From: an uncultured Actinomyces sp.
GTDB taxonomy: Bacteria; Actinomycetota; Actinomycetes; Actinomycetales; Actinomycetaceae
Direction: 5' to 3'
DNA length: 57,540 bases
Assembly (NCBI GenBank): GCA_937926195.1
Contig: CALEXZ010000137.1
Coordinates: 1-57,540 of the forward strand
The notes beneath the pieces are model-generated. The model saw only the letters and a list, made by a program, of their open reading frames with translations. It made no database searches and was not told the origin of the DNA. Below, one piece after another: positions 1 through 6,607 of this stretch; position 1 is the stretch's first letter; every line of letters begins with the position of its first letter. The translations under genes and the position numbers were made by a program.

Positions 1-2
1 TC

Positions 3-1469
3 TACCGCACCAACGCCCAGTCGCGCGCCCTGGAGGAGGCCTTCCTGCGCTCCGGGCAGCCCTACAAGGTGGTCGGCGGCACCCGCTTCTACGACCGCCG
101 CGAGGTCAAGGACGCCATCGCCTACCTGCGTGCCGTCGACAACCCGGACGATGACGTGAGCGTGCGCCGCGTCCTCAACGTCCCCAAGCGGGGCCTGGGG
201 GACAAGGCGGAGGCGGCCCTGGCCGAGCACGCCGCCCGCCACGGCGTCTCCTTCGGTCAGGCGGTCGCCGACGCCGCCGGGGCGCCGCGTCCCGCCGAGG
301 CCGGCGCCCAGGCCGGTGACCTCGACGCGCCGGGCACCGAGCCCCCCGCCGTCGAGGGCCTGACCACCCGGGCGCGCACGCAGGTCACCCGCTTCCACGA
401 GCTGCTCACGGGCCTGCGCCACCAGCTGGGAGCGGGCGACGGCGTGGCCGACCTGCTCGACTCCGCCCTCGACGCCTCCGGCTACCTCGCCGAGCTGCGC
501 GCCTCCGACGACCCCCAGGACGCCAGCCGCATCGAGAACCTCGCCGAGCTGCACGCCGTCGCCACAGACTTCCAGGCCGCCAACCCCGACGGCACGCTCG
601 CGGACTTCCTTGAGCGGGTCAGCCTCGTGGCCGACGCCGACCAGCTGCCCCCGGCCGCCGACCTCGCCGACGACGAGGCCCGTGAGGCCGCCGAGCAGGG
701 TCAGGTGACCCTCATGACTGTGCACACCGCCAAGGGCCTGGAGTTCCCGGTCGTCTTCGTCACCGGCATGGAGGACGGAACCTTCCCGCACGCGCGCTCC
801 CTGGCGGAGGAGACCGAGCTCGCCGAGGAGCGCCGCCTGGCCTACGTGGCCCTGACCCGTGCCCGTCAGCGCCTGTACGTCACCCGGGCGGCGGTGCGCT
901 CGGCCTGGGGCGCCGCCCAGGCGATGCCGCAGTCGCGGTTCCTGGACGAGATCCCTTCCGAGGTCATGCAGTGGCGGCGCCTGGCCTCCTCCATGGACGC
1001 CCTGCGCGGGGGCGGGACCGGCTGGGGCTCGAGCTGGGACGAGGGCGGTGTCGGCTCCGGTCGCGGCTCCTACCGCCGTGGCGGGGGCTCAGGCGGTTAC
1101 TCCGATGACGACGACTTCGCTCCCGCCGTCGGCTCAGGACGCTCGGGGATGCGCACGGGCAGGCTCGGGCGCGTCGAGACCTCCCAGGACCGGGTCCAGG
1201 CCAAGCGCGAGGCCGCCCGCGCCCGGCGGGCGGCGGCGGTGCCCACCCGCCTGGACGGGTCGTCGTCGGCCGCCCCGGACTGCCTGCCGGAGGCGGTCGC
1301 CGGCCTGCGGGCGGGCGACCAGGTGCGCCACAAGAGCTACGGCGTCGGCACGGTCGAGCAGATTGAGGGCTCCGGCCGTTCGACGACGGCCCACGTGACC
1401 TTCACGGTTGACGGTGCGCCCGCCACCAAGCGCCTCATCCTGCGCCTGGCGCCCATGGAGAGGATCTGA
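3..1469 (+). CDS. pcrA: ATP-dependent DNA helicase PcrA/UvrD, C-terminal part (5' end outside window)
   Basis: The reading frame is open from the first bases of the window, so the gene begins upstream; the first in-frame ATG (69) is internal. The visible part is the second half of a superfamily 1A helicase. It starts with the motif IV region (YRTNAQSR, then VVGGTRFYDRREVKD), and motifs V and VI follow at about 715-885 (VTLMTVHTAKGLEF, then EERRLAYVALTRAR, which carries the arginine finger). A Gly/Ser/Arg-rich linker (about 1000-1100) leads to a C-terminal module with DQVRHKSYGVGTV, typical of the Tudor-like tail through which PcrA contacts RNA polymerase. It unwinds DNA 3'-5' in repair and at stalled transcription complexes. 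The Tudor tail favours PcrA/UvrD over RecB- or Rep-like enzymes. A hairpin follows the stop codon. Confidence 0.93.
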   Translation, partial: YRTNAQSRALEEAFLRSGQPYKVVGGTRFYDRREVKDAIAYLRAVDNPDDDVSVRRVLNVPKRGLGDKAEAALAEHAARHGVSFGQAVADAAGAPRPAEAGAQAGDLDAPGTEPPAVEGLTTRARTQVTRFHELLTGLRHQLGAGDGVADLLDSALDASGYLAELRASDDPQDASRIENLAELHAVATDFQAANPDGTLADFLERVSLVADADQLPPAADLADDEAREAAEQGQVTLMTVHTAKGLEFPVVFVTGMEDGTFPHARSLAEETELAEERRLAYVALTRARQRLYVTRAAVRSAWGAAQAMPQSRFLDEIPSEVMQWRRLASSMDALRGGGTGWGSSWDEGGVGSGRGSYRRGGGSGGYSDDDDFAPAVGSGRSGMRTGRLGRVETSQDRVQAKREAARARRAAAVPTRLDGSSSAAPDCLPEAVAGLRAGDQVRHKSYGVGTVEQIEGSGRSTTAHVTFTVDGAPATKRLILRLAPMERI

Positions 1470-1503
1470 GGGCGGAACGCGGGAGCCAGGGCCGGGCACG
1501 GAC

Positions 1504-1541
1504 CCGGGTGGGTGCGGGCAAGCAGTCCCGCACCCACCCGG
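1504..1541. terminator. Bidirectional hairpin terminator between pcrA and the nitroreductase gene
   Basis: Perfect inverted repeat with 15-bp arms (1504-1518 and 1527-1541) and an 8-nt loop, placed between two convergent genes. It has no T-tract, as is common in high-GC actinobacteria. It ends 2 bp before the nitroreductase stop codon. Confidence 0.75.
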
Positions 1542-1543
1542 CC

Positions 1544-2368
1544 TCAGCGGCGGGGCCGGGCGAGGGTGACGGCCCGGCGCTCGGCGCGGAAGTCGTTGAC
1601 CGGGTGGTTGCTGGCGTAGCCGAGGGCGAAGCCGGTGATGAGGCGGTAGCTCTTCGGGACGTCGAACTCGGCGTCGAGCGGGCGCCTCCAGGTGGCGAGG
1701 ACCCCCAGCGGGCAGGAGTCGACGCCGTGCGCCTTGGCGGACAGGAAGAGGGTCTGGAGCATGAGCCCGGCGTCGAGGGCGGCGAAGGGCATGAGGCCCT
1801 TGTGGATGAGGACGAAGCCCATGACCGGGGCGTCGAAGGCCCGGCAGGAGGCGCGGGCGGCCTCCTCGCGGGCGGCACGGTCCCCGCGGGCGATCCCCAG
1901 GAGGGTGTACAGGGCCTTGCCGACCTTCTGGGAGTGGGGGAGGAGGTCCTTGGGGTAGGGCGCCCAGGTCCGGTAGTCGCCGTCGGGGGCCTGGCCGGTG
2001 AGGACGAGCCGGGCCAGGGCACCGCGCTGCTTGCGCATGACGGGGACGGTCCTGTCGAACTCTGTGACGTAGGCAGCCCTGAGCCGCTCGGCCCGCGGTC
2101 CACTGGCCAGGGCGAGCATGAAGGGCCGGGTGTTGGACCAGCTCGGTGCCTGGCGCGCGTCGTCGAGGATCGCGTCGAGCACCTCCTGGGGCACCGGGTC
2201 GGGCCGGAAGCTGCGCACCGAGTGCCGTGAGGCGGCCAGGGCGCTGAAGGCCTCCGCGCTGGCGGGCTCGACACCGACCGACCCGGTACTGGCCGACCCG
2301 GCACCGGCCGACCCGGTACTGAAGGGCTGGGCGTCGGCGGCCTCGGTCGGGGTGGTGTCCTGCGTCAT
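1544..2368 (-). CDS. Nitroreductase family protein (FMN-dependent oxidoreductase)
   Basis: A 274-aa protein of the nitroreductase fold, which uses FMN and NAD(P)H to reduce nitro groups, quinones or flavins. The family's N-terminal FMN-phosphate motif is visible as RHSVRSFRPDPVPQEVLDAI, followed by the DDARQAPSWSNTRPF segment that lines the flavin pocket. Near the C-terminus, GVDSCPLGVLATWR and LITGFALGY match the usual end of the fold. About 40 residues precede the domain and contain a three-fold five-residue repeat (Gly/Ser/Thr/Ala) encoded by a 15-bp tandem repeat. The ATG at 2368 has an AAGGAGCC ribosome site. It lies 38 bp downstream of the GH3 gene and is probably cotranscribed with it. 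The physiological substrate cannot be told from sequence. Confidence 0.88.
   Translation of the reverse strand: MTQDTTPTEAADAQPFSTGSAGAGSASTGSVGVEPASAEAFSALAASRHSVRSFRPDPVPQEVLDAILDDARQAPSWSNTRPFMLALASGPRAERLRAAYVTEFDRTVPVMRKQRGALARLVLTGQAPDGDYRTWAPYPKDLLPHSQKVGKALYTLLGIARGDRAAREEAARASCRAFDAPVMGFVLIHKGLMPFAALDAGLMLQTLFLSAKAHGVDSCPLGVLATWRRPLDAEFDVPKSYRLITGFALGYASNHPVNDFRAERRAVTLARPRR
2278..2322. repeat. 15-bp tandem repeat, three copies, inside the nitroreductase gene
   Basis: Three head-to-tail 15-bp units (2278-2292, 2293-2307, 2308-2322) of the form CCGACCCGGTACTGG, differing at a few bases. They encode a repeated Gly/Ser/Thr/Ala pentapeptide in the N-terminal extension. Copy number in such in-frame repeats can change by slippage without breaking the frame. 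Confidence 0.85.
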
Positions 2369-2406
2369 CGGGGCTCCTTGAGGTGTCGTCGCTTCTTCGT
2401 CACAGG

Positions 2407-4854
2407 TCAGGACAGGTTGAGGGCGATCTGCGCCTCCAGACGCTCCATCGCGGGGGAGGACAGCACGAGGCGCAGGACGTTGCGGGCACTGCGCTGGAGC
2501 TCACCGAGGGTGAGGTGCTCACCGCTGGTGTCGGCGGGGTCGAAGGCCTCCAGGATGAACTGGTCGTGGCCGTCCTCGCGCTTCTGGTGCTCCCAGCTCA
2601 GGGCCCCCGGCATGAGGACGTCGTCCTGGGCGCGCAGGCGGTAGGCGGAGTCGCTCAGCGCCTCGAAGTCCGGGTCCTGGGCGCTCTGCACCCACCAGTC
2701 GGTGATGACGACGCCCTCGTAGCCCCACTCACGGCGCAGGATCGTGGTGACGAGGTCATAGCTGTGGTAGGACCACACACCGTTGACCTTGTTGTAAGAG
2801 GTCATGAGCGTGCGCGGGGAGGCCTCCTCGACCACCATGCGGAAGGCCCGCAGGTAGATCTCACGCAGGGCGCGCGCCGAGACGCGCGAGTCGTGCACCC
2901 ACCGGTTGGTCTCCTGGTTGTTGGCCGCCAGGTGCTTGGGGCAGGCGGACACGCCCGCCGACTGGATGCCGCGCACGTAGGCGGCCGCGCAGGCCCCGGT
3001 GAGCAGGGGGTCCTCCGAGTAGTACTCGAAGTTGCGTCCGCACAGCGGGTCACGGTGGATGTTCATGCCCGGCGCCAGCAGGACGTCGGAGCCCTTGCGC
3101 AGCATCTCCTGGGCGTGCAGGGCCTCCATGCGCTCGATGAGGGCCGGGTCCCAGGTCGAGGCGAGCGCGGTGCCGCAGGGCAGGAGGGAGGCGAAGGCGC
3201 TGACCCGGATGCCCGAGGGTCCGTCGGTCGTCGTCACCGCCGGGACGCCCCGGGCGCGCAGCCGGGCGCGCACGCCGCCGAAGGCCCCGGCGTTGCCCGG
3301 AACGCCGAGCGGCGACCCCATGGTGACGTCGCCGTAGGCGAGCTCGGCGAGGTCCTCGGGCTCCAGGGAGGCGATGAAGGCGTCGAGGCTCACGGTTCCG
3401 GCGGCCACGTCCTGGAGGCTGGAGCCGACGGCGGGGGCCTCGCTCACGGGCTCGGGCAGGCGGTCGAGGATGCGCCGGCGCAGGTCGATGGTGCGTACGG
3501 GCACCGGCTCGCTCGTGCGCCGGGCCGTGCCGTCGGCGTCGTAGGCGACGCTCCAGCGCTCGAAGGGGTGTGCCGGGTCGGGGGTCAGGGCCTCCTCGAG
3601 CTGCTCGAGGACCTCGGGCTCGGTGACGGTGAGGGAGCCGATCGGGGCGGTGGCGCGCACGTTGAGTCCCACGTGCAGGGTGTGCTCGCCGGCCTCGAGC
3701 ACCCAGGCGTGGCGGTGCCCGGTGGTGCCGGAGTCGTCGAAGGAGGCCAGGCGCTCGACGGGGAAGGACAGGTCGAGGCTCTCGCTGGTGCCGGGCGGGA
3801 GCTGTCGGGTGCGGGCGAAGGCGACGAGCTGGCGTGCGGGCACGCCCAGGAGGGCACGGCAGGCGGGGGCGGCGTAGACCTGCACGACGGTGGCGCCGGG
3901 GCGCCCTCCCGTGTTGGTGGCGCTCACCCGCAGGTGCACGGTGTCGCCGTGGCGCTCGGGCGCGCGGGCGGTCAGGGTGAAGGTGGTGTAGCCCAGGCCG
4001 TGGCCGAAGGGGAACTGCACGCGTTCGGGGGCGAAGGTCTCGAAGTAGCGGTAGCCGACGAAGACGTCCTCGGTGTAGCTGTTGTGCTCTGTGCCGCCGA
4101 AGAAGGCCGCGGAGGGGTAGTCCTCGTAGCGGTAGGCGATGGTGTCGGGCAGGCGGCCCCCGGGCTCGATGGCCCCGGTGAGCACGTCGGCGACGGCGCG
4201 GGCGCCCTCCATCCCGCCGGGCCAGGCGAGCAGGAGGGCGTCGACGTCGAGCTCCTCCGCCCACGACAGGTCCATGACGTTGCCGGAGTCGACGATGACG
4301 ACGGTGCGCTCGAAGGCGGCCGCGGCGCGGGTGAGCAGGGAGCGCTCGTCGTCGGTGAGCAGGTAGGAGCCGGGCTCGAGGACGTTCTCGCGGTCCTCAC
4401 CGGCCGCGCGGCCGATGACGACGACGGCCGTGCGCGCGCGCCGGACGGCGGCGGTGAGTGCGTCGTCGGCCAGCGGCATCTCCTCGTAGTGGCGCGGCCA
4501 CTGCCCCCACTCGGCGCTCGGGGGACGGTGGGCAGCGCACCAGCTGCGGTAGGTGGCGGCGAGCTCGGCGTCGACGGCGACACCGGCCTCGGTGAGGCTG
4601 TCCAGCAGGTTGGTCGTGTAGGGCGGGTTGACGTCGCCCCCGGAGCCGTAGCCGACGGCGAACCAGTCGACCTGGACGCGTCCGAGCACGGCCACGCCCT
4701 CACCGGGACTCAGCGGCAGGGCGCCGTTGTTGGTGAGCAGGACGGTGCCCTCGGCAGCGGCGCGGCGGGCGAGGGCCACGAGGTCGGGATCGACCCAGCG
4801 GTCTGCCTGCTCGTCGGCGCTCGTCATGCCCTGTGCGACCTCGCTTGTCGTCAT
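2407..4854 (-). CDS. GH3 beta-glucosidase with swapped domain order
   Basis: A glycoside hydrolase family 3 enzyme of 815 aa, predicted to release glucose from beta-glucosides in the cytoplasm, since no signal peptide is seen. The domain order is reversed. The alpha/beta-sandwich GH3 C-domain comes first (from about residue 18, LARRAAAEGTVLLTNNGALPL), then a fibronectin-III-like domain (about 330-430), then the TIM-barrel GH3 N-domain (about 500-770). The barrel carries the substrate-binding DGPSGIR, KHLAANNQE and SYNKVNG motifs and the nucleophile Asp719 in VVITDWW. This arrangement is known in a minority of GH3 enzymes, for example from rumen bacteria. The ATG at 4854 is chosen over 4881 because AAGGAG sits 7 nt before it. 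No transporter gene is adjacent. Confidence 0.92.
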   Translation of the reverse strand: MTTSEVAQGMTSADEQADRWVDPDLVALARRAAAEGTVLLTNNGALPLSPGEGVAVLGRVQVDWFAVGYGSGGDVNPPYTTNLLDSLTEAGVAVDAELAATYRSWCAAHRPPSAEWGQWPRHYEEMPLADDALTAAVRRARTAVVVIGRAAGEDRENVLEPGSYLLTDDERSLLTRAAAAFERTVVIVDSGNVMDLSWAEELDVDALLLAWPGGMEGARAVADVLTGAIEPGGRLPDTIAYRYEDYPSAAFFGGTEHNSYTEDVFVGYRYFETFAPERVQFPFGHGLGYTTFTLTARAPERHGDTVHLRVSATNTGGRPGATVVQVYAAPACRALLGVPARQLVAFARTRQLPPGTSESLDLSFPVERLASFDDSGTTGHRHAWVLEAGEHTLHVGLNVRATAPIGSLTVTEPEVLEQLEEALTPDPAHPFERWSVAYDADGTARRTSEPVPVRTIDLRRRILDRLPEPVSEAPAVGSSLQDVAAGTVSLDAFIASLEPEDLAELAYGDVTMGSPLGVPGNAGAFGGVRARLRARGVPAVTTTDGPSGIRVSAFASLLPCGTALASTWDPALIERMEALHAQEMLRKGSDVLLAPGMNIHRDPLCGRNFEYYSEDPLLTGACAAAYVRGIQSAGVSACPKHLAANNQETNRWVHDSRVSARALREIYLRAFRMVVEEASPRTLMTSYNKVNGVWSYHSYDLVTTILRREWGYEGVVITDWWVQSAQDPDFEALSDSAYRLRAQDDVLMPGALSWEHQKREDGHDQFILEAFDPADTSGEHLTLGELQRSARNVLRLVLSSPAMERLEAQIALNLS

Positions 4855-5057
4855 GCTGTCTCTCCTTCCCGACGGAGCCACTGCGATATGCGGCCTGGGT
4901 CACAGCCTATACGGACGGCATTGTCCACTTGGTAGGTATTCGGTGGGGGTGGTGGTCCGCTTCCGAACCAGCCCGGCCGGAGAGGCCCTAGGAGGAGGCC
5001 TACAGCCGCCCCACTCCCACCGCAGTCGGCTCCGAGGCCGGGACGGGTTGAGGGCGA

Positions 5058-5870
5058 TCAGCTGGCACCCCCTAGGCAGGAGGCCCAGGACTCCTCGTGC
5101 TCAGTGGTGTAACGGGCGACCTCACGCCAGTGCTCGCCGTGACCAGAGACGAACATCGATGCCCAGGGCTCGCGCCCCGAGGCGTGGGAGTCCCGCAGCA
5201 GGGCATACATAGCCTGCGCGCGAGCCCCCACTGCGGCAGGCAGCCCCCGCCTCAACGGCTCCGAAGGAGCGTAGCCATCGACCAGGGCCCGAAGGCGCCG
5301 GCCTGCCTCGGGGGCGGGTCGGCTGGGGGCATTGAGAGTGAAGGTCTGGGCCGCGTAGGCCAGGTCCCACAGCCGGGTCGAGGGCGCGGCCGCGTCCCAG
5401 TCGATGAGCACCCATCGGTCCCCGACCACGAGGTTCCACGGGGCCACATCGTTGTGGCACATGAGGTTGGGGTGGCGGGCCGGCAGCACCGGATCCCACT
5501 CAACCTCGATGGAGGGGTGGAAGCCGGTGCTGGCATCGTGCACCGACCGGAGCAGTCGGCCGACCCGTGCCAGGTCATCAAGGGTCATCCACTCCGCATC
5601 GGCGCGGACCGGCCCAGGCACGTGCTCCAGGATCTGCCGACCCTGCTCATCGCGCCCACGTGGCGCGGGGACATCGATGCCCCGGGCGCGCAGGTGGGCC
5701 AGGTACTCGTGGACCGTCTGCGTCCCGGTTTCCCACCGCTTGCGGACCGTTCCGTCGATCCTCACCACCTGACCGGAGGTGTTGCCGCCGGGCAGAACCT
5801 CGGCGCTCCCCGATCCTGCGGCGGCCCCGGTTGCCGCGGACTCCTGACGGCCGGTCCTCCAGTGGCCCAT
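5058..5870 (-). CDS. APH/choline-kinase-type phosphotransferase
   Basis: A 270-aa protein of the aminoglycoside phosphotransferase (protein-kinase-like) superfamily. The catalytic loop is MCHNDVAPWNLVV (catalytic Asp and metal-binding Asn) and the following IDWDAA is the DFG-equivalent. The N-terminal VLPGGNTSGQVVRI/VRKRW region is a degenerate nucleotide-binding beta-hairpin with the expected Lys/Arg. It transfers phosphate from ATP to a small hydroxyl compound. The substrate is unknown, and such standalone genes are often wrongly named as antibiotic resistance. There is no ribosome site in front of ATG 5870. That ATG overlaps, as TGATG, the stop of an 18-codon leader ORF, so translational coupling is likely. 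The gene stands alone between GH3 and the palindrome-rich intergenic region. Confidence 0.85.
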   Translation of the reverse strand: MGHWRTGRQESAATGAAAGSGSAEVLPGGNTSGQVVRIDGTVRKRWETGTQTVHEYLAHLRARGIDVPAPRGRDEQGRQILEHVPGPVRADAEWMTLDDLARVGRLLRSVHDASTGFHPSIEVEWDPVLPARHPNLMCHNDVAPWNLVVGDRWVLIDWDAAAPSTRLWDLAYAAQTFTLNAPSRPAPEAGRRLRALVDGYAPSEPLRRGLPAAVGARAQAMYALLRDSHASGREPWASMFVSGHGEHWREVARYTTEHEESWASCLGGAS

Positions 5871-5926
5871 CAGCGGCCCGTCAGCGGCGTGGACTCCTCA
5901 GGGCTGGTGTGCTCGGTGGGGCTCAT
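5870..5926 (-). CDS. Possible 18-codon leader ORF coupled to the phosphotransferase gene
   Basis: On the minus strand the sequence TACGGT-CGAGGC-ATG reads as a promoter -10 box followed after six bases by a start codon, the layout of a leaderless transcript. The ORF encodes MSPTEHTSPEESTPLTGR and stops in a TGATG overlap with the phosphotransferase start, which itself lacks a ribosome site. The phosphotransferase frame is closed by a TGA just upstream, so the two cannot be one protein without a frameshift. The peptide has no recognisable function; its role may be to deliver ribosomes. The alternative is an annotation artefact with the true start elsewhere. Confidence 0.4.
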   Translation of the reverse strand: MSPTEHTSPEESTPLTGR

Positions 5927-5948
5927 GCCTCGACCGTACAGTGCCGAC
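5925..5948 (-). promoter_or_regulatory. Promoter-like repeat, copy 1 (proximal)
   Basis: First copy of a 24-bp direct repeat. Read on the minus strand it contains TGTACGGTCGAGGCAT. TACGGT (5933-5938) fits the TANNNT -10 consensus and lies six bases before the leader ORF's ATG. No matching -35 element is evident 17-18 bp upstream. Confidence 0.5.
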
Positions 5949-5985
5949 CTGCTCCGGAGGTCGTCTCAGTGGCTGCCACGCGCTT

Positions 5986-6009
5986 ATGCCTCGACCGTAC
6001 AGTGCCGAC
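5986..6009 (-). repeat. Promoter-like repeat, copy 2 (distal)
   Basis: Exact 24-bp duplicate of 5925-5948, offset by 61 bp and in the same orientation. In this copy the base after the repeat turns the would-be ATG into ATA, so it could supply a second promoter but not a second start codon. Confidence 0.75.
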
Positions 6010-6103
6010 GGGTGCGTCCCGTAGCGTGGTGGCACCTCCCGTGGCGGCCTGTGTCGTCGGGGTTGCACGCTCATGCACGCTCACGCTTTCCGGCTCTGGT
6101 CAG

Positions 6104-6242
6104 AATCCGCGGGATTCTGCGGTTTTCTGTCTCGACGTTCTCGGGTCGTTCAGCTCCCATGTGCGTGAGCAGGGACCGTGCACATGGGAGCGTCTGAGGC
6201 GATTTGCGGCTTCAGGGCGAAATCCGCTGATTACCAACGAAA
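6104..6242. repeat. 139-bp structured repeat element, copy A
   Basis: Copy A of an element also found at 26141-26279, same orientation, aligning without any insertion or deletion over 139 bp. The left end carries a small palindrome (arms 6101-6108 and 6112-6119 around ATCCGC). The core is a stem-loop with 12-bp arms GCTCCCATGTGC (6153-6164) and its complement (6180-6191) around a 15-nt loop. The right part ends with a CCGC-containing block and CAACGA. It has no coding capacity. It may be a REP/MITE-like repeat or a small structured RNA. Confidence 0.7.
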
Positions 6243-6335
6243 AGTCCGAATCGGTCGAATCGTGCCTGTCACATGATCGTGCGATACCGGCCCGACGTCC
6301 CGGGCGGGTGCGCATGGCCGCCCACCATCCCGCCG

Positions 6336-6400
6336 AACTCCTCGGTTTGCTCTCGAACGTACGGCGCTTGGCCGTACGTTCGAGAGCAAACCGAGGAGTT
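6336..6400. repeat. Perfect 30-bp inverted repeat (hairpin/cruciform)
   Basis: Arms 6336-6365 and 6371-6400 are exact reverse complements around the 5-nt spacer GCTTG. The arm begins AACTCCTCGGTTTGC and ends GAACGTACGGC. It is too long and too perfect for a typical operator. It lies upstream of both flanking genes, so it is not simply a terminator. It resembles a REP-type element or a transposon remnant. Confidence 0.85.
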
Positions 6401-6465
6401 GGGGGTCGGGCTCGGCGGTGAGGGGGAGGCCTGCCGCAGTGAGAGGAGGCGAGGAGTAACGATTT

Positions 6466-6546
6466 GATAACGTTCTGTGGGTGGTGTCACGTTGTCGACG
6501 CGTGTCGACGTAACGTTCTCCGTGTTGGCCGTCGACGCGCGTCGAC
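6466..6546 (+). promoter_or_regulatory. Operator-like array upstream of the first ABC operon
   Basis: Two copies of TAACGTTCT (6468-6476 and 6511-6519), each built on the AACGTT core with the central CpG seen in LacI-family operators, alternate with two GTCGAC palindromes: GTCGACGCGTGTCGAC (6494-6509) and the perfect 16-mer GTCGACGCGCGTCGAC (6531-6546). The array ends about 60 bp before the lipoprotein start. The LacI regulator at the end of this operon is the obvious candidate to bind it. No convincing -35/-10 pair is visible among the sites. Confidence 0.45.
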
Positions 6547-6607
6547 ACGGTGGAGGGTCCCCGCTCTCCCACCCTCACGGCTCACGTGTTTCAAGGAGGA
6601 AACCCCT

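Larger units (their letters stand above)
5871..6607. other. 737-bp non-coding region rich in repeats and palindromes
   Basis: Divergent intergenic region between the phosphotransferase and the first ABC operon. From left to right it holds the leader ORF, the two 24-bp repeats, a 139-bp structured element (copy A), a 30-bp-arm perfect inverted repeat, and an operator-like array before the lipoprotein gene. Short ORFs here have no ribosome sites or recognisable products. By eye the base composition is less GC-rich than in the flanking genes. Confidence 0.8.

Noticed and set aside
2383..4935. 850-codon open frame on the + strand opposite the GH3 gene
   Set aside because: Its protein is Gly/Val/Asp/Glu-rich low-complexity with no domain, as expected for the antisense frame of a GC-rich gene. 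The minus-strand frame has full GH3 motifs and a ribosome site.
5058..5870. Calling the APH-like protein an antibiotic-resistance enzyme
   Set aside because: Only fold-level motifs are visible; many relatives phosphorylate unrelated metabolites.
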